Source: CAVPTL01 sp963708725
GTDB lineage: Bacteria; Actinomycetota; Thermoleophilia; Gaiellales; JAICJC01
Assembly (NCBI GenBank): GCA_963708725.1
Contig: CAVPTL010000010.1
Location: forward strand, 310,001-374,000
Length of the DNA: 64,000 nt
Direction: 5' to 3'
In this document: one piece after another, positions 23,825 to 32,500 of the stretch
How positions within the stretch are numbered: the stretch's first letter is position 1
Layout of the letters: every line of letters begins with the position of its first letter
Notes under the pieces: generated by a model
Database searches by the model: none
Told to the model about the DNA's origin: nothing
Seen by the model: only the letters and a program-made list of their open reading frames with translations
Made by a program: the position numbers and the translations under genes

Positions 23825-25092
23825 GGGTTCCTCTCTGCGTGGTGGTTTTCTGTCCCTTTTGTCACGATCGCCCCATCGATAACGACATCGGCGACGACGC
23901 TCTGGCCGACGGCGAGCGTCAGCTCGTTGGGGTGCTCGATGTCGAGTACGGTCAGATCGCCGCGCTTGCCGACCTCCAGCGAGCCCCGGTCGGTCTGGAG
24001 GCGCAGGGCGTAGGCCGCGTTCAGCGTGGCACCGACAATCACCTCGGCGGCAGTCATCCGAAACCACGGAGCAGCCAGGCCGAGCGTGGTGGTCAGCGAC
24101 GTGGCGTGGATCGACGAGCAGTAGTCGGTGGCGATAGCGACCGGCACCTCCTGGTCGATCAGCAACCGCGCGTTGGCTCTTCGCTCGGTCATGTAGACGA
24201 GCTCGGCCTGCGGCAAGAGGACGGCGATCGTGTCGGTGGCGCCGACCCCGCGTATCTCCTCGTCGGGCGTGTAGGTGAGGTGCTCGGCCGAGACCGCCCC
24301 GCCCTCCACCGCGGTCTCCCAGCCGTGCGAGCTCGTCCACGCGTCGGCGTGGGCCTTGGTCGGAATACCGTGTTTGCGGGACGCCTCGAACATGGCCGCG
24401 GCATGCTCGGGGGTGAACAGCCCCGCCTCACAGGTGATGTCGTGGAACTCGGCGAAGCCCTGGTCGATCACCGCCGGAAGTGTCGCGAGCACCTCGTTGG
24501 TGTAGGCGTCGGCGCTGACTCCCTCTGGCACCACGTGTGCGCCGAGGTACGAGATGACCAGCGAGAGCGGCGTGATCTCACGGCTGCGGTCAAGCAGCTC
24601 CAACTGGTGCAGCTCGTGTTCGGGAGTGAGCCCGTAGCCGGACTTGACCTCGAGGGTGGTCACGCCCCCGGCCAGGATGCGCCTGTAGGCCGAGTCGAGC
24701 GCGGCGATCAGATCGGCATCGGCGGCGTCGCGGGTGGCGACCACGGTCGACCAGATCCCTCCGCCGGCCGCGGCAACTTCGGCCAGCGATGCGCCGTCCA
24801 GTCGCAGCTGGTACTCCGCGTGGCGGTTGCCCGAGAAGAGTGGATGCGAGTGGCACTCGATCAGGCCGGGGAGCACGGTCTTGCCCGACGCGTCGAACGT
24901 CTGCACACCGTCCTGCCCCCACTCCCTGAGCACGTCAGCGGTGCGGCCGACCGCCGCGATCCGGCCGCCGCGGATCGCCACCGCGCCGTCTGAGATCAAC
25001 TCGAGCTCGCGCTGCTCGCGACCGCGCCGCGACACGCCACGGTCAGCCACCACTGCCAGCTCGGCGGCCCGCACGACGTTCAGATCGTTCAC
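23821..25092 (-). CDS. hutI: Imidazolonepropionase-like amidohydrolase
   Basis: A 423-aa amidohydrolase of the HutI type. Metal ligands lie in IECHSHPLFSG (H-x-H), later KAHADAW, AEHLTY and Asp in ATDYCSS; TTLEVKSGYGLTPEHELHQLE matches the HutI substrate-binding segment. Canonical HutI opens imidazolone-5-propionate to formiminoglutamate, but the usual TDFNPGT motif is TDYCSSIHATS here, so a related imidazolone or hydantoin-like ring may be the substrate. No hutU or hutH is nearby. The GTG overlaps the HpaB-like stop (GTGA). The symbol is given by similarity, not proven function. Confidence 0.8.
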   Translation of the reverse strand: MNDLNVVRAAELAVVADRGVSRRGREQRELELISDGAVAIRGGRIAAVGRTADVLREWGQDGVQTFDASGKTVLPGLIECHSHPLFSGNRHAEYQLRLDGASLAEVAAAGGGIWSTVVATRDAADADLIAALDSAYRRILAGGVTTLEVKSGYGLTPEHELHQLELLDRSREITPLSLVISYLGAHVVPEGVSADAYTNEVLATLPAVIDQGFAEFHDITCEAGLFTPEHAAAMFEASRKHGIPTKAHADAWTSSHGWETAVEGGAVSAEHLTYTPDEEIRGVGATDTIAVLLPQAELVYMTERRANARLLIDQEVPVAIATDYCSSIHATSLTTTLGLAAPWFRMTAAEVIVGATLNAAYALRLQTDRGSLEVGKRGDLTVLDIEHPNELTLAVGQSVVADVVIDGAIVTKGTENHHAERNP

Positions 25093-26600
25093 TTGCCGGC
25101 CTGGCTCGGTGCGTCGACGGCCGGCGTGGCGGAGACGAGCCGATCATCGCCGCGCTGCGGCAGCTCGCTCTCGAGTCCCGCATACCGCTTGACCAGATCG
25201 GCGGGGCCATCGAAGTCGTAGTTGTTGTAGACGGCCAGCAGGTGCGAGAACCTTGGCGACTGCGCGAACAGCTGGAATGTCAGGCGGTGTCCGGCGTAGT
25301 CGGAGTTGAGCAGGTCGCGGGCAAACGCGAACAGCCGTCGGCGATCCTCTGCGCCGACCTCGCCGATGGCCAGGTACTTGTCCAGCCACACAGCCTCCTC
25401 GGGGTCGGCGAAGGCCGCCGCGTTGGGCGTCACGCACAGCTGGCCGCCCAGGAGGTCACGGCAGGCGTGCATGATCTGCGGCAGCTGCGAGCAGGCCAGC
25501 ACCCGGCCCGTGTAGAGCAGCGCCTGGTTGGGCATCATCAGCCCGCCCGGGCTGGTCTCGGACATGTCGATGGCGGCGGTGAGGTGCGCGTTGATCCCCT
25601 CGCGGTACACCACGAGCTCGGCCAAACGCTCGCGCACGCCCTGGTGCATCTTCACACCAGTCTGCACCGCGTTGGTGTAGGCCACGCCGATCATCAGGTC
25701 GGCGAACCGCAGGTGCCGCTGGACGAACGGGAACATGGAGTAACGGTGCAAGGTGGCGCGGATGAACGCCGCCGCCTTGGTGTGGCGGTAGAAGAAGACG
25801 TCCTCCCAGGGGATCTCGACGTCGTCGAACACGATCATCGTGTCGATCTCGTCGAATCGGTTCGACATCGGGTAGTCGGCGTCGGCCCCGCGGCCGCCGA
25901 ACGACGAGCGGCAGATGTGCTTGATCCCGGGCGCGTTCATCTGCGCCACGAATCCGATCGCGTAATCACTGAGCTCGGCGCTGCCCCAGTCACCGATGGT
26001 GGGCTTGACGAACGCCTGGTTGGCGTACGCCGCGGCCGTCTCGAACTTGGCGCCGCGTACCACGATGCCGTTGTCGGTCTCGCGCACGGCGTGCAGTAGT
26101 ACGTCGGGATCCTGATCCTGTGGCCGCTTGGAGCGGTCGCCTTTGGCGTCGGTGTTGGCCGACACGTGAAACGGATCGGCGATCGCCGCGTGGCGGATGT
26201 GATCACGGATGTGCTGTGAGAACGCCGGGTTGATCTCGTTCAGCACGTCCTGGCCGTCGAATAACGACCACATCTCGCCCACGGTCTCGTCGCCGACGCG
26301 GGTGACGATGCCGTTCAGGTCATCCATCACCGTGTCGACGGCGGTGCGCTTGTCGTGCCAGTCCTCCCGCGTCAGCGGAAGCTTGGCGCCGATCGGGCAG
26401 CGCTCGTTGGTCTCGGTGTCGAGGTAGGACATCACGTCGCGCGTCCGGGGGTCGTGCGCCATGTCGTAGATCCGCGCGCGGGCGTCGATGATCGGCTTCA
26501 GCGACCGGTGTTTGGTCACGTCCGCGACCTTCTCGCCGTCCACCCACACCTCGCGCCCGTCGCGAATCGACTCGCGGTATTCGTCTCCAGTTCTGATCAT
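25089..26600 (-). CDS. HpaB-type FAD-dependent hydroxylase (4-hydroxyphenylacetate 3-monooxygenase family)
   Basis: A 503-aa oxygenase-like flavoprotein. The N-terminal MIRTGDEYRESIRDGREVWVDGEKV, the central ICRSSFGGRGADADYPMSNRFDEID segment described here by its ends, FDDVEIPWEDVFFYR and the C-terminal helical bundle (YNNYDFDGPADLVKRYAG) follow the HpaB large-component family. Such enzymes use reduced flavin from a separate reductase to hydroxylate aromatic rings. None of the next genes is a ring-cleavage dioxygenase; instead it is coupled to a HutI-like hydrolase and RidA, which points to a nitrogen heterocycle as substrate. GGAG 8 nt before the ATG supports the start. Confidence 0.85.
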   Translation of the reverse strand: MIRTGDEYRESIRDGREVWVDGEKVADVTKHRSLKPIIDARARIYDMAHDPRTRDVMSYLDTETNERCPIGAKLPLTREDWHDKRTAVDTVMDDLNGIVTRVGDETVGEMWSLFDGQDVLNEINPAFSQHIRDHIRHAAIADPFHVSANTDAKGDRSKRPQDQDPDVLLHAVRETDNGIVVRGAKFETAAAYANQAFVKPTIGDWGSAELSDYAIGFVAQMNAPGIKHICRSSFGGRGADADYPMSNRFDEIDTMIVFDDVEIPWEDVFFYRHTKAAAFIRATLHRYSMFPFVQRHLRFADLMIGVAYTNAVQTGVKMHQGVRERLAELVVYREGINAHLTAAIDMSETSPGGLMMPNQALLYTGRVLACSQLPQIMHACRDLLGGQLCVTPNAAAFADPEEAVWLDKYLAIGEVGAEDRRRLFAFARDLLNSDYAGHRLTFQLFAQSPRFSHLLAVYNNYDFDGPADLVKRYAGLESELPQRGDDRLVSATPAVDAPSQAGK

Positions 26601-26652
26601 CGCTGAGCTCCGTTTCTGCTGCTCGCTCCGCCCGCGGGTCGTCCACCCGGTC

Positions 26653-26668
26653 TCACGACCGTTCGTGA
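26653..26668. promoter_or_regulatory. Palindrome upstream of the HpaB-like operon
   Basis: TCACGA-CCGT-TCGTGA, a perfect inverted repeat with 6-bp arms, 52 nt before the start of the HpaB-like gene. Candidate operator. The rest of this 107-bp gap shows no clear promoter. Confidence 0.5.
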
Positions 26669-26707
26669 TCTGCTCTCGACATCAGTCGAATGGGGCGTGT
26701 TAGTGGG

Positions 26708-27985
26708 TTAAGACGTCAACTGCGCGAACTCACGCTCCATCCATGTCAGCTGATCGGTGTTCCAGAACGGCACCGGTATGCCGTTCTGCTGGAACGCCGG
26801 CGGCGAGAAGGCCATTTCGATCTCGTGCGGATCGGCCACCTTGGCGGCGGCCAGCTTGTCCACGGTGAGATCGGTCAGCATGGTCTGGTAGCCGACATCG
26901 CGGAAGTTGTCGATGGCGCTGTCGATCTCGAGGAAGTGGTTCATCCACAGGTGCGCCAGCACAGGGTTCTTGGCCGACTTGGGAATCGTCCAGCAGTCGT
27001 TCAGAATCACACCGTTACCGGCGGCCGGGAAGTAGTAGTCCACGGCGGTGATGGGCACCGACTTGGGCAGGTAGTTACCGATCACGGCGAAGTCGCCGTT
27101 GAACGCAAACGCCATGTGCTCGACACCCGTACCGAGCGGCTGGAAGCTGGTGTACTGCCACTTCACATTCTGCAACTGTCCGAGGTCGTCGGCCGCCTTG
27201 GTCACGTCGGCCTCGCTGACGTGCTCGAGCGTGCTGCCGTTTCGGATCATCGCCATGCTGATGGCGTCGTACGGGGCCGCGTTGAGCATGCCCATCGGGG
27301 TACCGCTGGGCGCGTCCCAGAACACATCCCAGCAGTTCTTCTCGTTGGCCGGGTTGATGTTGACCAGGTCGTTGCGCCAGCCGATGCCAAAGGTGTTGAT
27401 GAAGTTGGGCGACGTGTACCGGGCACCCCGGTCATACCACGGGTTGCCCGCGTCGGGGATCGCCTTGTCGAGGTTGGGGATGTAGCTGTGGTTGATGGGC
27501 TGGATCAGCTTGCTCTTGGCGACCTGGTAGATGTGCTCGGCGTCGGGCACCCACACATCGGGGGTGATGGCTCCCGAAGCGATCTTGTTGACCGCCTCGT
27601 CGATCGACGCGAAGGTGGTGAGCTGAGCCTTGACGTTGTACTTCTGCTCGAAGCTCTTGATTACGGCCGGGCTCAGGTAGTAGTCCCAGTCATAGATGAT
27701 GAGCGGCCCAGCCTCGGGCGACTTGCCCGATGCGATCGCCGGGTTATCTGACGAGATGGGCAGCGTGATCGGCCGAGTCTTGGTTCCGATCGGCAGCGAG
27801 GTGTCAGTCGAGCCACCTGACGAGCCGGAACCGCTACCGCTGCTGCTCGAGCTCCCGCACGCGCTGAGGATCCAGCTCGATGCCCCGAGCGCCGCGGCAC
27901 CGCCGGCTGTCCTGCGAAGCATCGCCTGGCGGGTCATCCGCTTTTCCAGCGGACTCAGCCGCCGGCCCTCTTCATGGTCATGCAT
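26708..27985 (-). CDS. potD: Polyamine-type ABC substrate-binding protein (PotD-like)
   Basis: A 425-aa binding protein. The export signal has a twin-Arg-like segment MTRQAMLRRTAGGAAALGAS ending in the lipobox ILSACG (Cys about 44), followed by a Ser/Gly linker. LIIYDWDYYLSPAVIKSFEQ, NKIASGAITPDVWVPDA, SKLIQPINHSYIPNLDK and DLGQLQN match spermidine/putrescine-binding PotD/PotF relatives. GGAAGGAG before the ATG gives the start; a longer frame upstream overlaps the potA stub. It is the last gene of a potB-potC-(potA stub)-potD operon. Confidence 0.88.
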   Translation of the reverse strand: MHDHEEGRRLSPLEKRMTRQAMLRRTAGGAAALGASSWILSACGSSSSSGSGSGSSGGSTDTSLPIGTKTRPITLPISSDNPAIASGKSPEAGPLIIYDWDYYLSPAVIKSFEQKYNVKAQLTTFASIDEAVNKIASGAITPDVWVPDAEHIYQVAKSKLIQPINHSYIPNLDKAIPDAGNPWYDRGARYTSPNFINTFGIGWRNDLVNINPANEKNCWDVFWDAPSGTPMGMLNAAPYDAISMAMIRNGSTLEHVSEADVTKAADDLGQLQNVKWQYTSFQPLGTGVEHMAFAFNGDFAVIGNYLPKSVPITAVDYYFPAAGNGVILNDCWTIPKSAKNPVLAHLWMNHFLEIDSAIDNFRDVGYQTMLTDLTVDKLAAAKVADPHEIEMAFSPPAFQQNGIPVPFWNTDQLTWMEREFAQLTS

Positions 27986-28097
27986 CCGCCGCTCCTTCCA
28001 GTTGATGACTGAGCACTTCTTCCGAATCCGAGGTATTCGTGAGGACATCGCCGTAGAGCTTGGAGAGGTCGGTGATCTGGATATGACCGCCGGCCAT
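27978..28097 (-). pseudogene. potA: Remnant of the PotA-type ABC ATPase gene (39 codons)
   Basis: Between the potC and potD genes, where potA is expected, there is only a 39-codon frame. Its first 18 residues, MAGGHIQITDLSKLYGDV, read like the N-terminus of a PotA/UgpC-type ATPase just before Walker A. After that comes LTNTSDSEEVLSHQLEGAA and a stop 8 nt inside the potD start, with no Walker A, signature or Walker B. A large internal deletion joining the potA start to the potD leader explains it. The stub may still be translated and coupled to potD. The transporter would then need an ATPase from elsewhere. Confidence 0.7.
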
Positions 28098-28099
28098 GA

Positions 28100-28975
28100 C
28101 TAGAGCACTCCTTTGCGCGGCAGCACCAGCGCAGGCGCATCGCCGCCGGTGACCTGTTCGCGCCGGGTGAGCAGCCGGTAGAGCAGAAACCCGACCGCGG
28201 CGATCGCGATCGTCGTCACCGCCATGATGCTGGCCATCGCATTCAGCGCCGGGGTGGCACCGCCGCGGGTGGCGGTATAGATCAGCATCGGCACCGACTG
28301 GGTGGACGACGTCGACGACATGTACTGGGTGATCACGAAGTCATCGATCGAGACGGCGAACGCCACGATCGCGCTGGCCAGGATGGCCGGCTGGAGCAGC
28401 GGTACCAGCACCAGCCGAAACGACTGCAGCGGCGAGGCGCCGAGATCCTGGGCGGCCTCCTCAAACCCCGTGGGTATTGACGAGAGCCGGCCTATGGTGA
28501 TCACGATCACCAGCGGCAGGATGAACGTGACCTGGCCGACCGCCTGCCCCGACGTGCCCAGCGAAATGATCGGCAGATTCACCTTGGTGACCAGGAAGAA
28601 CAGTGCCAATGCCAGGACGAGCTCGGGCACCACCAGCGGCACGGTCGCCAGGAACGACGCCGGCCGCGCAGTGATGCCGCGCCAGCGGCTCAGGAAGATC
28701 GAGAGCGAGACTCCCAGCGGCACCGTGATGATCACCGCAAGCAGAGCCAGCACCAGGCTGTGGCGGATGGCGTCGGTGTAGATCGGCAGGTTGAAGACCG
28801 ACTTGGGCCCGCTCCACCACTGCGTCGAGAAGCCCTGCCAGGTGCTGCGCGAGTACCCCGCGTTGAACGAGAACAGGAACGCGATCACCACCGGCGCGAG
28901 CGACCAGAGGATGTAGAGCACGGTGATCGTGACCAATCCGATCTTGCCCCACGAGGCGTGCTTGAGGCGGTTCAC
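28100..28975 (-). CDS. potC: Polyamine-type ABC permease (PotC-like)
   Basis: A 291-aa permease with six membrane segments (IGLVTITVLYILWSLAPVVI, LVLALLAVIITVPLGVSLSI, LATVPLVVPELVLALALFFL, and so on to IAIAAVGFLLYRLL). The EAA loop that contacts the ATPase is EEAAQDLGASPLQSFRLVLV. I chose the GTG that overlaps the potB stop (GTGA) with GGAGGTGAT 4 nt upstream. It would form a heterodimeric channel with potB. Confidence 0.9.
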   Translation of the reverse strand: MNRLKHASWGKIGLVTITVLYILWSLAPVVIAFLFSFNAGYSRSTWQGFSTQWWSGPKSVFNLPIYTDAIRHSLVLALLAVIITVPLGVSLSIFLSRWRGITARPASFLATVPLVVPELVLALALFFLVTKVNLPIISLGTSGQAVGQVTFILPLVIVITIGRLSSIPTGFEEAAQDLGASPLQSFRLVLVPLLQPAILASAIVAFAVSIDDFVITQYMSSTSSTQSVPMLIYTATRGGATPALNAMASIMAVTTIAIAAVGFLLYRLLTRREQVTGGDAPALVLPRKGVL

Positions 28976-29865
28976 CGGATCACCTCCCGGCCGGCCCGGG
29001 CGGTGCTGCGAAGGTACGGCAGCAGCAGGATCGCCAGGAACACGGTCAGCCACACGGCCAGCGCCGCGGCCACCGCCTGGTTGGTCTGGCTCTCGGCGTA
29101 GGTGTTGATCAGCGTGCCGACCATGCCGGTCGAGCTCACTCCCGAGAGCAGGCCGTTGGTGAAGAAGTCGCCAAACATCGGCAGCGCGACCACCACCGTC
29201 CCGGCCAGGAGACCCTGCCGCGACATCGGCAGCGTCACGTGGAGGAACGTCGAGCCGGTGCCCGCACCCAGATCACGCGAGGCCTCCAGGTAGCGCGTGT
29301 CAAACCGCGCCAGGGCGGCGTAGACCGGAATGATGAAGTACGGGATCCAGCCGTACATGAGCCCGAAGACGACGGTGACCGCCCGTCCGTCCAGCCAGTC
29401 GAAGTTGGCCGGGACGATATGCAGCGGCACGAGCACCGCGTTCACCCAGCCCTGTGGTGAGAGCAGGCCGACCCAGGCGAGCATCCGCAGCATGTAGCTC
29501 ACCAGCAGCGGCAGCACGAGCAGCGCCAGGATCGTGCCCCGCCAGCGGCCGGCGTGGAGCGCGGTGAAGTACGCCACCGGGTAGCCGATCAGCATGCACC
29601 CGAGCAGCGCGACCAGGATGTAGACGCATGTCCGCTGGAAGACAATCCACGTGTCGCCCGAGAACGGCTGCAGGCTCTGTGCGACGGTGTGCATGTTCGC
29701 GGTCGACCAGTTGAGCGGGTTCCACGCGGGCACCGGGGTGAGCAACAACGGGTCGAGCCCTCCGAACGCGATCGCAAGCAGCGAGTAGAGCGCGAGGGTG
29801 ACGAACAGGGCCACCCAGATCAGGCCGGGCAGGCCGAGGCCGAGCAGGTACCGGCGCGGAGTCAC
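28972..29865 (-). CDS. potB: Polyamine-type ABC permease (PotB-like)
   Basis: A 297-aa permease with six membrane helices starting YLLGLGLPGLIWVALFVTLA and an EAA loop LEASRDLGAGTGSTFLHVTL. Like other PotB proteins it carries a long first periplasmic loop (about 35-75). GTG start. It has its own promoter (TTGCAC-17-TAATGT) with an IclR-type operator just downstream, and follows the GMC oxidoreductase gene on the same strand with an 89-bp gap. The substrate may be a polyamine or another organic cation. Confidence 0.9.
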   Translation of the reverse strand: MTPRRYLLGLGLPGLIWVALFVTLALYSLLAIAFGGLDPLLLTPVPAWNPLNWSTANMHTVAQSLQPFSGDTWIVFQRTCVYILVALLGCMLIGYPVAYFTALHAGRWRGTILALLVLPLLVSYMLRMLAWVGLLSPQGWVNAVLVPLHIVPANFDWLDGRAVTVVFGLMYGWIPYFIIPVYAALARFDTRYLEASRDLGAGTGSTFLHVTLPMSRQGLLAGTVVVALPMFGDFFTNGLLSGVSSTGMVGTLINTYAESQTNQAVAAALAVWLTVFLAILLLPYLRSTARAGREVIR

Positions 29866-29880
29866 CGGATCGTCAACTCA

Positions 29881-29898
29881 TTTCCCGAAGTTCGGAAA
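29881..29898. promoter_or_regulatory. IclR-type operator, site 1 (potB promoter)
   Basis: TTTCCCGAA-GTTC-GGAAA type inverted repeat (TTTCCCGAAGTTCGGAAA) between the potB promoter and its GTG start. It matches three other sites at 31498, 32465 and 35261 around the IclR gene; the common part is TTTCCCG-N(4-6)-GGRWA. Confidence 0.7.
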
Positions 29899-29916
29899 AG
29901 CATCCCAATTTGAGCT

Positions 29917-29945
29917 ACATTACACATGACTGAGTTCTGGTGCAA
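29917..29945 (-). promoter_or_regulatory. Promoter of the potBC-potD operon
   Basis: On the minus strand TTGCAC (29945-29940), 17-bp spacer, TAATGT (29922-29917) in a TGTG-extended context. The start would fall near 29910, about 12 bp before operator site 1, so a repressor could act as a roadblock. Confidence 0.6.
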
Positions 29946-29954
29946 GCGGCCCGC

Positions 29955-31478
29955 TCACCCTTCCGTGCGGATCAGGTCGGCCGCCCGCTCGCCCACCATC
30001 AGGACGGTGACCACGGTGTTGACGGTGGTGATCACGGGAAACACCGAAGCGTCGGCCACCCGCAGCCCACCGATGCCGCGCACCCGCAGCTGCGGGTCGA
30101 CGACCGCCGCCGCATCGCTCGCGGCGCCGATCTTGCAGGTGCCCGACACGTGATAGACGGTGTGGTGCGCGGCTCGGGCGAGCTCCGAGAGATCCTCGTC
30201 TGACTGCACCTCCGGGCCAGGAAATACCTCGCGGGTGATCCACCCCGCCATTGGCTCTGTGGCCGCCACCCTGCGCGCCATGCGCATTCCGGCGATGAGT
30301 GTGCGCTCGTCGCGGCCCTCGGGATCGGTGAAGTATCCGTAATCGATCAGCGGCTGCGCGGCCGGGTCGGGCGAGTCGATCCACACCCGCCCGCGGCTGC
30401 GTGGCTTGGCGACGTTCGGAGTCAACGACAAGCTGTGCTCGGGCGTCACGAACCCCAGTCGCTCGCTGTTGTCGGCGAGGGTCATGAGTGGGATGTGGCA
30501 GAGGATGTCGGGGGCCGGCGCGGAGGGGTCGAGCCGCAGCGAGATGATGGCGTCCCAGTCGCTCGCTCCGACGTCGGGGATCGGCTCGGCGGCCTCCCAC
30601 AGCACCAGCCCCTCGGGATGATCCATCAGGTTTCGGCCGACGCCGGGCAGGTCATGCGTCACTTCCACGCCGGCGGCGCGCAGGTCGTCGGCCGGCCCCA
30701 CCCCGGAGAGCATCAGGAGGCGGGGCGTATCGATCGAGCCCGCGCAGAGCACGATCTCGCGGCGGGCGGCGATCTCGCCGCGGGAACCGTCGGCGCGCTC
30801 GACCTCGATCGCTCGGGCCTGCTTCTCAGAATCGATGACAACCCGCAGCACCCGCGTCTCGAGCTCGATGTGCAGATTCGGGCGATCGGTGATCGGGTGC
30901 AGGTAGTCGACCGACGAGGAGGAGCGGATGCCGGTCTCGGGGTAGTAGCCGAGCTCCAGGAACCCCGTACCGTCGGCGAACGGGCCGTCGTTCCAGCGCT
31001 CACGCACAGGGATGTCGAGCGCAGCCGAAGCGGCCGCGATCACATCGTTCAGGTAGGGGTTGCGGTGTTCAGGCGCGACCGGCACAATGTTGGTCGCGAG
31101 CCGGTCGTAATACGGGAAGAACTGTTCGGCGCCCCAGCCCTCGGCGCCGGCCGCGACCCACTCGTCCAGATCGCGGACCGGCGGCCGGAAGGCAATCATG
31201 GTGTTGTGCGACGAGCAGCCGCCGAGGATCTTGGCGCGCGCCTGGCGGATGTGCGAGTTTCCGCGCCGCTGCTTGACCGAGGCATAGTCGAGGTCGTACT
31301 CCGACTCCATCATCTCGGCCCAGCGGCGCAGCTCGAGCGCCCGCGGCTCGTGCTCGTCGGTCGGCCCCCATTCGACCAGGGCGACGCTCGTGTCTGCGTC
31401 CTCGGACAGGCGCGCTGCGACGACTGCGCCCGCGGTGCCTCCGCCAACGACGACGTAGTCGTACTCGGTCGAGCTCAC
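29955..31478 (-). CDS. GMC-family FAD oxidoreductase (choline dehydrogenase-like)
   Basis: A 507-aa GMC oxidoreductase. FAD-binding motif YVVVGGGTAGAVVAARLSED (about 8-27), the family signatures GGCSSHNTMIAFRPP and CAGSIDTPRLLMLSGVGP, and the C-terminal active-site His/Asn pair HTVYHVSGTCKIG and TTVNTVV. It oxidises an alcohol to aldehyde, possibly an amino-alcohol given the neighbouring amine genes. The GTG start has AAGGGGAG 6 nt upstream and an IclR-type operator just before that. Confidence 0.88.
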   Translation of the reverse strand: MSSTEYDYVVVGGGTAGAVVAARLSEDADTSVALVEWGPTDEHEPRALELRRWAEMMESEYDLDYASVKQRRGNSHIRQARAKILGGCSSHNTMIAFRPPVRDLDEWVAAGAEGWGAEQFFPYYDRLATNIVPVAPEHRNPYLNDVIAAASAALDIPVRERWNDGPFADGTGFLELGYYPETGIRSSSSVDYLHPITDRPNLHIELETRVLRVVIDSEKQARAIEVERADGSRGEIAARREIVLCAGSIDTPRLLMLSGVGPADDLRAAGVEVTHDLPGVGRNLMDHPEGLVLWEAAEPIPDVGASDWDAIISLRLDPSAPAPDILCHIPLMTLADNSERLGFVTPEHSLSLTPNVAKPRSRGRVWIDSPDPAAQPLIDYGYFTDPEGRDERTLIAGMRMARRVAATEPMAGWITREVFPGPEVQSDEDLSELARAAHHTVYHVSGTCKIGAASDAAAVVDPQLRVRGIGGLRVADASVFPVITTVNTVVTVLMVGERAADLIRTEG

Positions 31479-31497
31479 GCACTCCCCTTTCCGATGA

Positions 31498-31516
31498 TTT
31501 CCCGAAATGCAGGAAA
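31498..31516. promoter_or_regulatory. IclR-type operator, site 2 (GMC oxidoreductase promoter)
   Basis: TTTCCCGAA-ATGCA-GGAAA inverted repeat, 19 nt upstream of the GMC start codon, almost the same as site 1 in its first nine bases and last five. The -35/-10 are not clear. Confidence 0.7.
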
Positions 31517-31587
31517 TGTTCCCAAAAACGATCAGCCCACGCTAACGCAGGCCGCACCTCCGGCGCAACCCCATACGACTCAGAACG

Positions 31588-32367
31588 TCAGCCGAGCGAG
31601 CGCGACGCGTCGTCGACCGTGCGCAGCACCGCTTCACGTACGGCGCGCTCGGTCTCGTCGCTGTGCCGCGAGACCGGCGTCGCCACGCCGATCGCGGCGT
31701 ACGCCGTCTGGCTGTCCGCGTCCAGGAGCGGCGCCGCGACCGCCCACGCGCCGTCGTAGGTCTCCTGCCAGCTGAACGCCCAACCGCGCTCGCGAATCTC
31801 ACGCGCCTGCTGGCGAAGCAGATCGGGGTCAGTGATGGTGCCGACCGCGATCGGCCGCGACGCCGCGGCGATCGCCCGCTCGATCCGGTCCTCCGGCTGG
31901 AAGGCGAAAATCGCCTTGGCGGTGGCTCCAGCGGTGAGTGGCACCTCGGTGCCGATCTCGGCCGTGACCCGCAGCCGACTGGGTGAGTCGACCGCCTTCA
32001 CGTAGCGCACCACCCCGGCGGGGACGTCGGCGATGCCGAGGATTACCAGCTCGCCGGTCTCCTGGCCCAGGGCGTGGAGCTGCGGCTCGAGCGCGGTTCC
32101 GAGGTTGAGCGTACGGCTGGCGCGGTTGCCGAGGCGGATCGCGGCGGCGCCAAGTTGGTAGCGGCCGTCGCCGTAGCGCACCAGGTAGCCGGCCCGCTCG
32201 AGGCTGCGCAGGATGCGGTTGAGAGTCGTTGACGGCATCGAGAGCCGGCGGCGAAGCGCCGCCTCCGACCACGCCGGGGACTGGTCGTCGAACGCCTCCA
32301 GCACCCGCAGCGCCTTCTCGAGCACCTTCGGGGCCTCGGGGTCGCTATCGGTTCGCGGTCGCGGCAT
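31588..32367 (-). CDS. IclR-family transcriptional regulator
   Basis: A 259-aa regulator. The N-terminal winged helix includes VLEKALRVLEAFDDQSPAWS and the recognition helix RLSMPSTTLNRILRSLERAG (about 42-61); the C-terminal effector domain has GTEVPLTAGATAKAIFAFQP and ERGWAFSWQETYDGAWAVAA. IclR proteins bind small organic acids or metabolites. Its position among catabolic genes and the four matching inverted repeats around it indicate local control and autoregulation. The -10-like TAGTGT (32382-32377) lies 9 nt before the ATG, suggesting a very short leader. Confidence 0.92.
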   Translation of the reverse strand: MPRPRTDSDPEAPKVLEKALRVLEAFDDQSPAWSEAALRRRLSMPSTTLNRILRSLERAGYLVRYGDGRYQLGAAAIRLGNRASRTLNLGTALEPQLHALGQETGELVILGIADVPAGVVRYVKAVDSPSRLRVTAEIGTEVPLTAGATAKAIFAFQPEDRIERAIAAASRPIAVGTITDPDLLRQQAREIRERGWAFSWQETYDGAWAVAAPLLDADSQTAYAAIGVATPVSRHSDETERAVREAVLRTVDDASRSLG

Positions 32368-32464
32368 ACCGATGTGACACTACTCGCCCGGACAAACGCA
32401 CTGCCACCCTCCAGTCTTGACGGGAACCACCGGCCTCTACGAGGCTCCTCCAGAATGGGGATTC

Positions 32465-32483
32465 AATCCCGTAAACCGGGAAA
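32465..32483. promoter_or_regulatory. IclR-type operator, site 3 (iclR upstream region)
   Basis: AATCCCG-TAAAC-CGGGAAA; read on the other strand it starts TTTCCCGG and ends GGGATT. About 100 nt upstream of the iclR start, in the gap before the M20 gene. Probably autoregulatory. Confidence 0.6.
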
Positions 32484-32500
32484 CTATCAGGGATCGCCCC

